Assembly (NCBI RefSeq): GCF_000003815.2
Contig: NC_049983.1
Location: 11,728,283 to 11,792,282 of the forward strand
Length of the DNA stretch: 64,000 nucleotides
Direction: 5' to 3'
Origin: Branchiostoma floridae
Taxonomy: Eukaryota; Chordata; Leptocardii; Amphioxiformes; Branchiostomatidae
Part shown: positions 22,201-34,590 of the stretch, in pieces
Numbering within the stretch: the first letter of the stretch is position 1
How the letters are laid out: each line of letters opens with the position of its first letter
Notes under the pieces: generated by a model
Database searches by the model: none
Told to the model about the DNA's origin: nothing
What the model saw: only the letters and a program-made list of their open reading frames with translations
Translations under genes and position numbers: made by a program

Positions 22201-25200
22201 AGGAGAGGAAGGGCCAGTTACAGCCCTGGACAGCGGAGTTTGTGTTACACAGACTAACAATCACAGTTTTCACAGAATCAATTTTAGTTGTTTACACACA
22301 GGTGTGGACTTACCTGGAAAAGAGATGCATTGTCCTTTTGAAGAGGGACGTAAAGCTGGCAGTCCCCTGTGTGAGGGATTAAGTGATGAGGCTAAAATGT
22401 TACACCTCTACTATAAAAGAACCCAACACACTTATTGAGAAGAGTAAGAGTGATCTGGCAATGGCTGGCATGCCTGGGCAAAGCTGCAAACGAACAGTGC
22501 ACTGCACTGTTTTACCTGTACCTTATGACAGCAAAGTGTGGCCAGTCATGCTATGGCTGAACCCTACAAACTTCAGCTGGCAATGTCTGCTGGTATTTTC
22601 CTCAGGGAAGTCTCAGTGACTGAACCTTAATTGAAACAGATACATGTAATAACATGTTGAAACTGAATGACAAACTGATTACATTAGAATCAATTGCCAC
22701 TTTCCTGTACTGCAAAAGAAGGCATGACAAAGTTACCTCATTTTCTTTCTAATGAATTACTTTTCTTTCCCCTACAGTTGATAGCATTTGATAGGACAAA
22801 TCCAGATCCTGTCAAGAAAAAAGGTATGAAAGTGGATTAGTATCAAATTGAACAATTATATATTTTGTCATCTTATAATTGAATGCTGACAGGGCTATTA
22901 GACTACCAGTAATAGCCTGTACTACCAGTCATTATGTTATGCTGATAGCGTTTTTGGTGGTAAAACCCAAAGGAGATACGCAGTACAATAAAACTGGGAG
23001 AATTTGGTCAATTTGCCAGGGACAGGGTGGCATTCACAATGTGGGATGGCACATCTGCTCTTGGTATTTAAAAAATATCTTCTTGGTGATTGAAAAAGCT
23101 CTAGTAAGAACTGTTGTGTTTACATTGAATGTGTTCAGCTAGGAATAACTGTTTATGCTTCCCCATGCTCTTTATTCAAATTATTATAAATGTCAAAGAT
23201 AGCTTTCTGATTTTTATCAGTCATGTTGAAATCTAGTTATGACGATAATGTTTGTCCTAGCAAAGAACATAGCCCCAGCATTGATAAGTCACAGATCTGC
23301 AGAATATAACAAAAGTCGCTCTTATGTTTATGAAGGTTAGACATCCAGGTAAACAATATTCTGATACAATTCAATCTCTACAACTGGATAAAAACAGAGA
23401 TTTACATGTACTTCCAGACTTTTTGAGTTTCAAAAGTTGCACTTCTTCCCCTTCCCCTAGAGTTTGAGATTGGTCTGGTCCCCTGGGCGCCTGATGACGC
23501 TGTGCCGTACTGCCCCACCTGTGGGGAGAAGTTTAACCTGTCCCGTCGGCGGCACCACTGTCGGCTGTGTGGGGGCATCATGTGTAACAGGTGCTCCCAG
23601 TTCCTCACACCTGACTTCACAGGTTAGACATACCTGTCTATTCTTTATTGTTATTCATTAATCCGGCTGACAGACAGCCAAGTTTCTGTCTAACTAGCCA
23701 ATGACTTGACAGGTTACCGTGTTACACCATTCTTCATTATCTTTTATTCCATTCTATCATTTCAGCAATCATAGATTCATACAACCAAGGTTGATTAAGT
23801 CTACTGTTAAATGAGATATCTTTTGGCCATGTGAAACTGATGTATGTTTTTTTGCTGTGCCCTAGGCCTTTTCTCATGAACAAATGACTATGTGGTGGGT
23901 TCTTTACATACTTAAGGCTTTACTGTACATATTCAAATGCTCTCCACTGGACCACAATTCAACGCTCTCTGAAAAGGCTCTATACTGAATATGTTGATAT
24001 GTTGATGTTAAACAAGCCATGCTAAACATGATAGCTGTTTAGCATGGTCTTAGTCATTAAAGTCAACGTTTCCCCTGCTGTTTTCCCCCAAAGCAAAGCT
24101 GGTGAACAAGGCTGGTAACCTACCGGTACAGACCATCCGGGGGGAGGAGAAGGGCCACCGGCGTCAGGGCAGCGCAGGAACACGTGCCATGGAGAGCCTG
24201 CGCTCGCTGGTGGGCGAGGTTGTTGGGGAGGAGCCGCGGGAGGACGGCACCAGGACATGTCAGGACTGCATGGCCGTGATGGGGCGCAGGGAGAGACAGA
24301 TTCAGGAGAAAACTACCAAACCCATCATTGTACAGCTGTATGAGGTGAGTGTGGTTTGAGATCTGTTGTTCCATTTGTAGTTAAGCCTGCTAAGAACACT
24401 TGGGACAGATAAAATGGTCTATTTGGCCAGGTGGATACTATATAGACAGGATTCTTAATTCTTGTGTAGTCATAAGGGACTTGTTCAAAGGATGGGTAAG
24501 ACACTATTACTTATAGTTCACAGTTGAAAAAAGTGTTTTTCTTACCAACTCTTTTGTTTTGTGGTAGAAACTACGCATGCTGATGGATAAAGTGGAGGCC
24601 ATGTGTCCAGAGTACATCAAAATGGCTGAATCTCTCAAGTAAGTGTGAACAGCAGTGCTAGTCTTAGTACTTAGATTTGTGCACTTTTGATATTGCATAT
24701 ACATGTATAAAAAAGCTGTTCATACCAAGATTTGCAAATCCCGATTCAGCCAGTCATAGGATTGATACCGATACTAATTGCCAAATCAACTCTTGAGGTG
24801 GATTTGAAATGCAAGTAGATTCAGACTGATCATACCAGGGTTCACCAGTTATCCTGTATAATCCTGGGTCGCCACATTAGTGGTGAAAGTGTACTGAAAC
24901 ATTGGTAGTGGAATAATGATTGCTGACTTTCCGCTTTCTCGCCTTAGTGCTGGTGAGACCAGCTACAACCTAGAACATGCCAACAACGTTCGCAGTCAGC
25001 TGATGAGATGTTACGAGGCCATTGACACCATTGGGTAGGTGTTCTGTAGTGTTGCACTGGAGGGAGAGGTGAGGTTAGGGTACCAATCTGATTCATTGCT
25101 TCTTGGATTAAAAAACAATGCTTGATGGAAAAATGAGCATCAAAAGAGAGTCTGAGTAGAAAGTTTGTAATGTAGAACATGCAGTACCAGGAACGATTTG

Positions 25201-25973
25201 TTTGATCCTTTTGATTCTTTCATGAAAAACTTAAATTGGCCAGTAGTTGAGGTCAGAAAAGAAGTAACGATCAGACAAAACATATCAAAGATACAGGTTA
25301 CATGATTGAAGTCAATTATGGTTATTATAGTCAAGCTTCCTTCTATCCCTCTATCTCAACCTCTTGCTGACATCATATCATATGGCCACACGTTCACCTC
25401 TTAAATATGCCGTATTCCTTCAGGAAGAAGATAGCCACTATGGGGGCGAGTGGTGCAGAACAACAGCTGAGTCCCCAGGCCATCCGTCTCCAGCAGGGCA
25501 TCCGGAAACACTGCACCCTGTTCATCCAGGATAACGTCTTCGGCCTGCCCTCCCTCCCCAGCGAGGACCAGCTCCGCAAGCTTCAGGAGCAGCGGCGGTT
25601 AGAGATCGAGCAGCGGCTGGCGTTAGAGCGTCAGGCTGCACTAGAAGCCGAGGAGAGACGGAGAAGCGAAGAGCAGAGAAAACGGTCTTCCCCGGAGAAG
25701 GACAGAAAAGGAGCGGCGGCGGCAACTGTAGATACAACAAACAGAGATCGGACAGAAAGTATAGGAAAGGGTTGGACCCCCGCAGTAGATTCCAGTAGTG
25801 TAGCCACGACAGAGACAGACCCGATGCTGCAGCAGATGGACATCATCAGGAGTTTTGTAGACCAGGCCAGGGCAGCGGGGCGGCTGGACGAGGTGGAAAT
25901 GTTAGAGGCTAACCTGAGAGAGCTTCAGCAGGAGTACTGGAGACAACACAGGAGACAGGCCTATCAGGAGTAG
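16280..25973 (+). CDS. RBSN: Rabenosyn-5 (FYVE-finger endosomal Rab effector), 8 coding exons
   Basis: A Rab4/Rab5 effector on early endosomes, binding PI3P through its FYVE finger. Exons: 16280-16607, 22011-22111, 22778-22823, 23461-23622, 24094-24344, 24568-24638, 24948-25034, 25424-25973; phases close to 531 residues. A C2H2 finger uses C16, C19, H32 and H37. The FYVE domain starts at about 159 with the WxxD motif at 167-170, zinc pairs C176/C179 and C192/C195, and the RRRHHCR basic motif at 187-193. The last zinc pair (CQDC) is in exon 5. Exon 8 is a charged coiled coil ending in one Rab-binding helical hairpin (about 481-531, MDIIRSFVDQA to LRELQQEY). The protein is shorter than human (about 780) and has no NPF motif, so the EHD-binding middle region is missing or never evolved here. 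The start is the first of two ATGs (MMAT). Confidence 0.93.
16608..22010 (+). other. RBSN intron 1, no gene recognised
   Basis: The interval is 5.4 kb. I see only AT-rich unique-looking sequence, a short AAGA microsatellite at 19378-19400 and small random frames. No conserved protein, RNA gene or clear transposon end was recognised. Confidence 0.6.
19378..19400. repeat. AAGA microsatellite
   Basis: About five to six units of AAAG within RBSN intron 1. Confidence 0.9.
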
Positions 25974-26513
25974 GATAGGACACAATCAGTGATGCAAACA
26001 TGCTTTCTTATCACCCACCTGAGTTGTGTTAGGGAGAGGGACTAAGACTGGACACAGTTGTTTGCTACAGCAATGTAGCATCAATTGTATCGCAAACTCT
26101 GCACAATTCCTTCTGCTGAGACCATGATTTAATTAACCTACTTATTGTCATGTTAACCTACTTCTGAGATCCTTGTAACCCTACGAATACGTACAGAAAG
26201 CCATATGGTACATAGAAGTAGCTAGGACTTCAGGGAATGCTTTATTGAGTTGCATGGCACAACCTTTTTTTACACTATGCATTCAATGCATTTGCTGTTT
26301 TTCAGTTTTAATATGTCTTTCAGCAATTTTTGTTTTAAGTGTAAATGTATTAATAGCTGTATCTGCATACCAGCAATTTTGAAACTTACTTTCATAAGTT
26401 GGAATTCTCAAGTCACAAAGGTTGAGGTGCTCTGAAGATGTAATATTTTCAAGGAGAGGCACACTTTTTTTTACCGATAAAAGCTTGGAGTGCGCTTGCA
26501 GAGGCTTAAAGGT

Positions 26514-26957
26514 GCATGCTGGTACATGTATTAGCAGAACTGCATGATGGTAGAAAGAGATGCATGATGGTAGATTATTTGCATGAGTTATAACGTAAAG
26601 TACAGAGTTTGCATGGTGCATGTAATAGGTGCATGCTGTAAGGTAAGAGGAACTGCATGTTGGATATTGGACAGGAGCATGACCAAGGGAAGCAGGCTAA
26701 ATACATTTTTGTAGGAGACGTGCATGCTAGATAATGATTTGTGGAAAGAAGTGCATGGTTGATAGTCTGTTTTGGAAGATGCATGCTGGAATAGCAGGAC
26801 AAGTGCATGCTGGAATCATGAATAGCCCGTAGTTAGGAAATTGCATGATGGGAAATTTTGTCGCATGCTGCATGAATATATGCTAGTTGACAATGTATGT
26901 TCAGAATCACTGCATGACTTTGCATGTTTTATAAGAATGCATGTACTGATATGCATG
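26514..26957 (+). repeat. Degenerate repeat dense in TGCATG words, probable RBSN 3' UTR
   Basis: Twenty GCATG words, 18 of them TGCATG, occur in 444 bp at irregular spacing of 10-60 bp, often followed by ATGG or CTGG. UGCAUG in RNA is the Rbfox recognition word. The cluster lies 540 bp past the RBSN stop and before any clear AATAAA, so it is likely transcribed in the 3' UTR. It may simply be a decayed minisatellite. Confidence 0.75.
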
Positions 26958-28072
26958 AAGTTAGCAAGTCAAAATTTAGGAATTTGGTTAAAGCTATGTA
27001 CAATGTACGATGTACAAGCACTGCATTGTGGGATAGAGTTGCTATCTGAGAAATCACCGCACTACTAAAAATGACAACCAGAGTTTCTGATATGATAGTA
27101 GGTTCAAAGCTCACCTTTTGTCAATCATAACTGGTATTGTTAGACCCACGTGCTTGTATCATTGAAACCGAAGACAATCCTATCTAAATGCTGTGCCTAT
27201 CCACATCTTCAGAGCATCTCTTGCCAGCAGAAGAAGAATTTCAAGTCATGAAGTGAAAACGACTTATATTCTTCTGGTAACTATACATATTACCTTTCCT
27301 TTACGTAAACGAAAAACTACTGAACAAGTAAGCTAGAAGAAAAATGTAACAAGGAGGTAAAGATGAATGATGAATTTTAAATGTCTTGAGGTAATAATTC
27401 AATGTTTTCCAAGCCTTTAATATGCGAATAAGCAAATGCCATATACTGACTAGGTTGCCTCCTGGTGTACAAAAGTATTTGATCACAATATTACACACAT
27501 CTGTTGACAACAGAGTTGCAAATATGAGAGATATGGAGTATTCGGTTCAGTAGCCTGGCAGACATGCGGAAGATGTATCATTCCAATTAAAAAGTTGTTC
27601 CTGATCATGTAAGAATCCATGTTTTTATGCTTTATATGGTCCTTGGCTGAAGGACTTACTTTTATCTAGAGAACATGTATACTTCAGTACATTTCGTACA
27701 GTTGCCTGGATCATAAGTCATCCTGTCTTTGTGGGCACCTAAGTCAGCAGAGGAAATATCTTTGATGTAACCTTACACCAATTCTTCATGTGGAAACAAC
27801 TCATTAAACTGCAAGGAATTGTACATTGTGTGTTTTAAGATTATTTTCTGTGTCTAAATATTTTACTACATTACTCATGTTTCTTGTAGTCAAAGAGGTT
27901 AAACTATTACCTATAACTTAGTTTTGTTAAGAAAGTGATCGAGGGGAACTGGCTTTAATACCTAACATGACCTTACATGTACCTTTAAACCTTTAAGTTG
28001 CACCTAGCACCTGTCCATTTCAAGGAGGTTCAACCTCCTTGCCCATTCCTATTCTGCCTCTTTCTTTGACGC

Positions 28073-28078
28073 AATAAA
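28073..28078 (+). terminator. Candidate RBSN polyadenylation signal
   Basis: This is the first clear AATAAA I noticed after the RBSN stop (about 2.1 kb downstream). ATTAAA variants near 27584 and 27803 are alternatives. Confidence 0.35.
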
Positions 28079-29919
28079 ATTCATGACATACAACGGTAAA
28101 AATGAGTGTAGTCATATCAAATCAGTTGCCGTCAATGTCCATCATCACTGCAGATCTGTAGAACCTCCGACAGCTGACTCTTCACATGTTAAGGCAGTGA
28201 CGATTACAACACGTGTCTGTGGGGACACCTGGCGACCAACGTAGCTCGTGCAGTAACATTGGTATTTTATTTGCTGCAGTAATAGCATTGGCTGCTAGGA
28301 AGCGCTTTTGAACCGTTGAACATTTGACCATATTATGCCAAGCTTAAACTTTGCCAAGATGGAGGTGTATTACACACCAGTTATAACTCATAACTTGCTC
28401 AGTACTACAAGGCTCACACGGGGGATTAGGCATTTGACCAATTTAGATATATCGTTGAAGAAACTAATGATAAACGAAATAAATTTCGTGTGCGCGCATG
28501 AATTTTCACAGAAAGTAATGTCAGTTTGTTACATCATCTCCTGAAACATGCAAAAGCCATGCCAACCCTCTGGTAGCAAAAATCCCCTGGCAAAACATTT
28601 TCGCTATAATATATTTCCAGCGTAGTCAGTTTGCTAGAGACTACACGTCACATACCCTCAGAGAGCCTAATTTGACGCTCCCTAGACTTAAAGTGGCCAA
28701 CCACAAATCTAGCGTTATCTACCAAAGGAGCGGCTTTTATTCCCGAAACTAGGCTTTTCGCAAATGTTAAAAAAGAGGAATTCTCGTAAGGGGTTAACAA
28801 AGTCTGAAATAAATTTATTTGTAGTAAGTTATACTTCATGTTACGGCTACCAAAGACATTGTTCTTATGGAAGAAAATCCGCGCCAATAATGTATTTTTT
28901 CCATTTCTCTAAGCGATGAAACTATAACGCTATTGAAAATTTTAAGCGATTTTCCTTACGATTCAGCTCTGTGTAACTGACATATGTTAAGATATCAGGA
29001 GTCAAGACATACGTCCGTTTGTCCAAAATCCACTCTAGTTCTGGCGGCTGGTGGCATATGCGCATGGTGTAACTCACGGGCCAATGACATGTGGTTCTAC
29101 ACGTGCCTTATGATGAAATACTCTGTTCAAATACAAAATTTGAATGTGTCAGTATGCAGTTTTTACCATCGAGCATTGTATCCGAGCACTGTTATATACA
29201 ATCCAAATGTCATTTCCGGGGATGGCAAACAAACGGGGTTTGAACCGAACCTGCATCATATTTGCGTTTATCTTCAGAGGCTATAGCTAATGTCCCATAT
29301 GCTGACTGATAATGTTAAAGTATGCCCCGATTATATACTATAACTAGAAGGAAGGCTTTTCATTTGGGAGTAAACATTAGATGAAATTGAGCGTTTTGTT
29401 AACTGTACTGGCAACTAACACCTTGGACGTTTATCACAAATGGACGAGTAAATCGTTCACACACTGTTAGTACAACTACAAATGTACCCGCACAACATAT
29501 GTCTCATTAACCACTGTTGCAAACATGTGAATACGGCATAAGCGGATACTACTGTCAATAATTGTACTGGATTAGGCTGGAGATAAAAGTAGTATCACAG
29601 GACGAGGCTAGGTTAAAGCAAATGTTTGCTATTTCAATAACCACCAGATGCAGACTCTCTCACACCGGTCATCCGTACTCTGCGATATGTTTGAGTAAAA
29701 AAGTATATTTTCATGGCAAAATCGTTAATAAAATCATGAAATTCATTCGTACATCTTCATTTCACAATTGGTATTTGCTATCAAATTCAAGAGGCTTGAA
29801 CAAGAAATTGTTGTGTTCCCAACCATTAGCCTTATTGTTATCTAATATCAACAAGCAAATGACTGACTAATATGTATCGTTTATGCAAAATAGGCAGGAG
29901 TATTGCATAATGATTAAGC
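28079..29919. other. Intergenic interval, nothing recognised
   Basis: 1.8 kb between RBSN and the alpha/beta-hydrolase gene. The small open frames show no recognisable domain or splice continuity. Confidence 0.5.
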
Positions 29920-29927
29920 TATAAATA
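29920..29927 (+). promoter_or_regulatory. TATA box of the alpha/beta-hydrolase gene
   Basis: TATAAATA lies 60 bp before the ATG at 29987, which would place transcription start near 29950 and give a short 5' UTR. Confidence 0.65.
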
Positions 29928-29986
29928 GCACGTATCGGTCTCGTCTTCGCCGAATTAGCCTTCTGTTCTCCATTAGTCCTGTAACG

Positions 29987-32900
29987 ATGAAGCTCCCCTC
30001 CCCAGCCCTGGTGCTCCTCCTGTGCGGCCTGCCCCACGCCCTGGGGACGTCCTGCAAACTGCTCCGGCCCACCAACACGGACGGGACGGAGGTCGGCCTC
30101 ATCATCGTGCCTGGAGCCTACATCAAAGGCACGGCCTACCAGCCACTGGCGCAGACCATCCAGGACCTCTCCCCACACAAGTGAGTACGCTCTAGCAGTA
30201 ACATATGTTCTCTTTTATTTGTTAACGTTATACCCCTGTCACATTTGGCGAGCTTGAAATCGATCGGACGACGATTCTGCGGCAATCGCCCGAGCCTCGC
30301 TTATAATAATAACTTTATTACACAACAATTGTACAAGGTACAAAGTATGGCTAAATATGTGACAGGGACAGTTTTCAGGTGAAAATACGCACAACCCATT
30401 GTCGATCTTAAATATGGCCGATCTTCCATCGATACGCCCGAAGATCATGGATAATGTGACAGGGGTATTAACAAACTAACAAAATCATCCCCTCCCTCAC
30501 CCCGTAGGCTGTGGGTCGGTTTGACGGACGGGTACGTGACAGATCTGCCCAACCCGCTGGAACTGTCGTCCGCCATCCAGTCTTGTAAACAGGCCATGGT
30601 GCAGGGTGGGATGAAAACAGACGTCTTCTTCATCGGCGCCCATTCGCTTGGAGGTACATTTGTATAACATATTTGATATCAGTCAGGTTTTCTGTCAGGG
30701 GAGGTAAGTACAGTCGACACCAGTGATTTTCAATGCAGCGCTGAGAAGCGATATTGTTCGACTGCCCAGTGTCACTTGTGTACAATAAGGTAGCGCTGGT
30801 GAACGTTTGGTTTTGAACTCTGAAAATAATGTACGGTTAGATGATGAAAGAAAGTCGGGTGTTGAGAAAACGGATGAAAGAGATGACAAAGAATTTGAGT
30901 TATTGACTGAATGCTTATTAGTGCCTTTGAATCAGTAATACTAGGAAGTTTTCCCTGTAAAGTCTCATTAGTAAAGTTTTGAAGCCTAAGTGTATTTTTA
31001 GGTGAGCGCGGTTTAATTTTAAGTCGATATATTTCCCCGCAGGTACCTTCCTGCAGATGTACCTGTCTGACAACCCCCGCCAGGCGAAGGGGATGCTGCT
31101 GTGGGGGTCCTACCTGACCAACTCCTACCCCATGGCTACCTTCTCCGTACCCGTCCTCACTCTGAACGGGGATCTAGACGGTCTGGTCAGACTGGGTTAC
31201 TCCTGGAAAAAGTACAGGTCAGTGACCCTAACTAAAAGCGACATTAGACAAAACGACCCCGTGCAACAATGGAGTCCTCAGGCACAACGAGCTAGCTCAT
31301 TGGCTGGTCACTTGATTGAATCAGTCAGGTACACCTGGGAGACCTAACAATGCCAGGTGGCTAAAAGTGACTGTCGCATTAGTCCGCCGGGGTAGCTGGA
31401 TAATCACATCAATTGTGCAGATTTGTCTAAAGATAAAAAAAATGTACATTTTTGCTCAAAGAATTGCATAAATGTCCAAATTAGTGATGTTCATTATTAG
31501 CATATGCCGAAAATGTGAATGAGTTCCTATGGGCGTTATTATAAGCTTCTCCATTCCATAGATAAGGTATTTTGTTTTAATACCAGAGCATAGACGCCCA
31601 AAATATACATGTTTGGTCTTGAAATGGCAAAAAACCGAGGTGCCTCCGCAGCTATACGTGATTAGAAAACATTCAACTATTCAAATTTCACAATATTCCA
31701 TCTATGACGGCGGACAATACCTAATCCCTCCCTGTATTGTCAAATTGTGTCAAAGTCATGTTCTCAAATTGACCGTTTGCTTCCCTGCCACACGTCCCAC
31801 CCTATTCACTCACAGGGAGTTCGTTGCAATAGACGCGAACTTCTCCAGCCCCGCTGTGTACCAGAAACCGGTAGTTGTTGTGCCTGGACTTAACCACGGA
31901 CACGTGAGTACGACCGATATATTGCATTAATTCGTGGGGGCCATTACTGAGTAAATACTATTAACGTTATATAAAGTATGATATAAAAGACATCAAACAA
32001 CACAAGACGTAAAGAGGATGAAGTCCTGCGCATTATTTGTGAAAGCTCCTTGGTATATATTTCTATTTTTCGTTTCCACAAACAGTCCTGCCGGGCCCCG
32101 ATTTGGAAATGTGACGTTAGCCTAAACAGTGCCTACCTAAGGGTGCTGCACTAGAGATCTCTCAAACACTATCAGTCTGTTTTCAATGTGAAAGATGGAT
32201 ACATGTTACTGGAACCCACAGATTTTACACCTATTGCTTTCGCCATATATCTAAGCCACGAAATACCTATTCCTTGTGGAACTATGACAGTCTGAGATGT
32301 CTTCACGCCCTTGACTCCAGATCGCGTCCGGAGCCATGCCGTCCAACGTGCTGAACATGGACCTGCCAGCCGAGATGACCATGGAGCAGGCGCACAGACT
32401 GATAGCCAACTCCTCTGTAAACTTCATGGTAGCCAACAGTCCCAACAACACCGCATTCAGACAGATGGAGGCGGTTAAACAGCTACGGACTCAAATGTAA
32501 ACAATACCGTTACTTTAGTATAAGACCCAAGTTCACTGATCTTCCGATTGTATCAAATCTTAAGTCCGTGTGTCTCAAGCCCTGCATCTCCAGAGTCAAT
32601 CACAAGTGTGCTTAGCTTGGAAAACACCTCAATCTCGATCTTCTCAACTCTAAAGTGCCTTTACTCCCGCATAACTTATTCCGATTTGGCCGCTTTGTCA
32701 TCTTCGTTCCCGGAAGGAATATGGCACAATATGCTTTGCCTCGTCGTTCCTCTTCACCTCTGCTGCAAATCCGCTTGGTCTCCGCCTTTCTGCCCTCATG
32801 AAAGCAAGTCCGGAGAAATTAACTTCAGCGCTCTGATTATCCATTGACGTTATTTGTGTTCTCTTTTGGGTACAGGAATGTCACAGGCAGGATCCTGGCT

Positions 32901-34590
32901 CCTTTCGACATCGTCTCCGCACTTGACTTTGACGGCCAGACGTCTCCCTGGGTCACCACCGCTCAGGAGAGCATCATCGGAGCCCCGGCCGAGCTGCAGA
33001 ACAAGCTCACTGTCAAGACGGAAGTCATGGACAACATCCTAGATCTGGGGGACCACAAACCGTTCGTCGAGAAGGACGGCGACATGGTTACTGTCCAGAC
33101 CTACACCAAGTTCGACTATCCGCTGAACCCCATCGACAACTCGGAGCCGTACGTCTCCACAAACATGTTGTCCACTAAGATGAAGAGGCAGTCTGCGGTT
33201 ACCAAGGAGCTGGGACCGGGACACTACAACAGTCCCATCACGTGTAAGGACTTGAACCAGGTGCGTGTGTGTTCTTCAGACAGTGACGACCAAAGTGAAC
33301 GTGTCTTAAAAGGACTTTAATAGCCACTCTCAAAAAGTACGAACAAACCAATCACCGTAATATTACAAAGTTTCCAGATGTCTTCTCAAATATTATTAAA
33401 GGACAGAACATACTTTTCACTGCAACACATAGCCCCCACCAGGCCTATTCTTATAAGGGTATGGACTGTAGAATTCGGCAAAAAAAGGAATAATAGGGCA
33501 GGACATTCAGTCCGTGATAGCCAACCCTATCACAGATGTGAGTCTAGTTAGTCACTAGACTAGTCAACCACACACTTTGTAGGATGATTAACGAACTGAT
33601 GTAACGTTACGTTTGCCAAATAGCGATAACTCAAGCGTCTGGATATGGTTTGGGAAACGGTCAAACGTTTCAGATAACATCCGTTATTGTTTGTCAGTGA
33701 TCATGACACTGACGTGATGTCCTTTTGTTTCCAGATGGCTTTCCAGATTGCCTCCACCGCCGCGTCCACCGTTGCCATGGCCAGGTATCAGCAGAAAGGT
33801 CACCAGCTGACGTTCGCTGATGACGAGATGAAGAGTACGGGAAGTGGCTGGCTGTCGGGAGCGCTTACGTTCGAGGACCAGGGCGATGGAACGGTTAAGG
33901 TGGGTGTTGCTCAGTATAAAATATTTTCAGTACACTGAATTACTTCCACAGGTTGGTAAGTCATCTGAAAATAAAATAAAAGTTCTTTTTCTCGCAGCCA
34001 CACTTTACTCTCTTGGCAGAGTTCAATATGCCTTAATGAGGAAGATAACAAGTCTTCAAAGTGAAAAGAATTGGTTGTAAGAAAAACTACAATTTCAGAT
34101 GTTCTCAACAGCTGTAGCTTTTATTGTCAGTAATCACAACAAAATGCAGTCAAACCTGTATATACACAAGAACCACCTGGCCAATGTGAGCACTGATTGG
34201 TGATATGATAGTTTTACCATTTACACAAGCAAAAGAAGTCTATTTAGTGACCACCTGTTAACATGACAAGATTTTATCAGTCCGTAGTGGTCTTCTGGGG
34301 CAGTTTTTTTTCAGATTCAATGCATCTGAAAAGCTGTAGAAAGGGAGAGCTATATATTTTGTCAGTCCTTAGTGGTCTTTTTGGGCAGCTTTTTTTCTCA
34401 GATTCAATGCATCTACCACAAAGCGAGAGCTATAACGTATCGTACCAATGCCCTACAGGTGACTAGCCCTGCCCTGGTGACCAGTCTGGACGCGTGGTTC
34501 GGGTTTGACGGGATGCACTACTGCAAGCTGCTCTCTCCGTTCCGTGCTCTGGAGTACATCTACACCGACAGCCTTCGCCATGTATCATAA
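29987..34590 (+). CDS. Secreted alpha/beta-hydrolase (esterase/lipase-like), 8 exons
   Basis: Exons: 29987-30180, 30508-30653, 31043-31217, 31816-31903, 32321-32496, 32876-33260, 33735-33899, 34459-34590; phases close to 486 residues. Residues 1-20 form a clear signal peptide (MKLPSP then a leucine-rich core). The likely nucleophile is Ser111 in AHSLGG, where the usual first Gly of GxSxG is Ala but the HSLGG lipase-like elbow is kept. The likely acid is Asp157 or Asp159 in NGDLDGL, and the likely base is His199 in PGLNHGH. The C-terminal 240 residues (exons 6-8) form a second region I do not recognise, with several cysteines. The layout resembles an uncharacterised family seen in marine invertebrates and algae; the substrate is unknown. 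It is convergent with the RIG-I-like gene downstream. Confidence 0.85.
30231..30467. mobile_element. 237-bp MITE with TACCCCTGTC ends and TTA duplication
   Basis: Inverted ends TACCCCTGTCACATT and its near complement (AATGTGACAGGGGTA) are flanked by TTA at 30228-30230 and 30468-30470. A 3-bp TWA duplication fits PIF/Harbinger. It lies in intron 1 of the hydrolase gene and ends 40 bp before the exon 2 splice acceptor. Confidence 0.75.
34278..34440. repeat. Imperfect tandem duplication (about 85-bp period)
   Basis: CAGTCC-TAGTGGTCTT blocks followed by a T-tract, CAGATTCAATGCATCT and GAGAGCTATA occur at about 34278 and 34363. The duplication lies just before the last splice acceptor of the hydrolase gene (34458). 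A partial copy of the CAGTCAAACCTG MITE end is nearby at 34147. Confidence 0.75.

Noticed and set aside
24022-24374. Minus-strand frames over RBSN exon 5
   Set aside because: They are antisense shadows of the coding exon.
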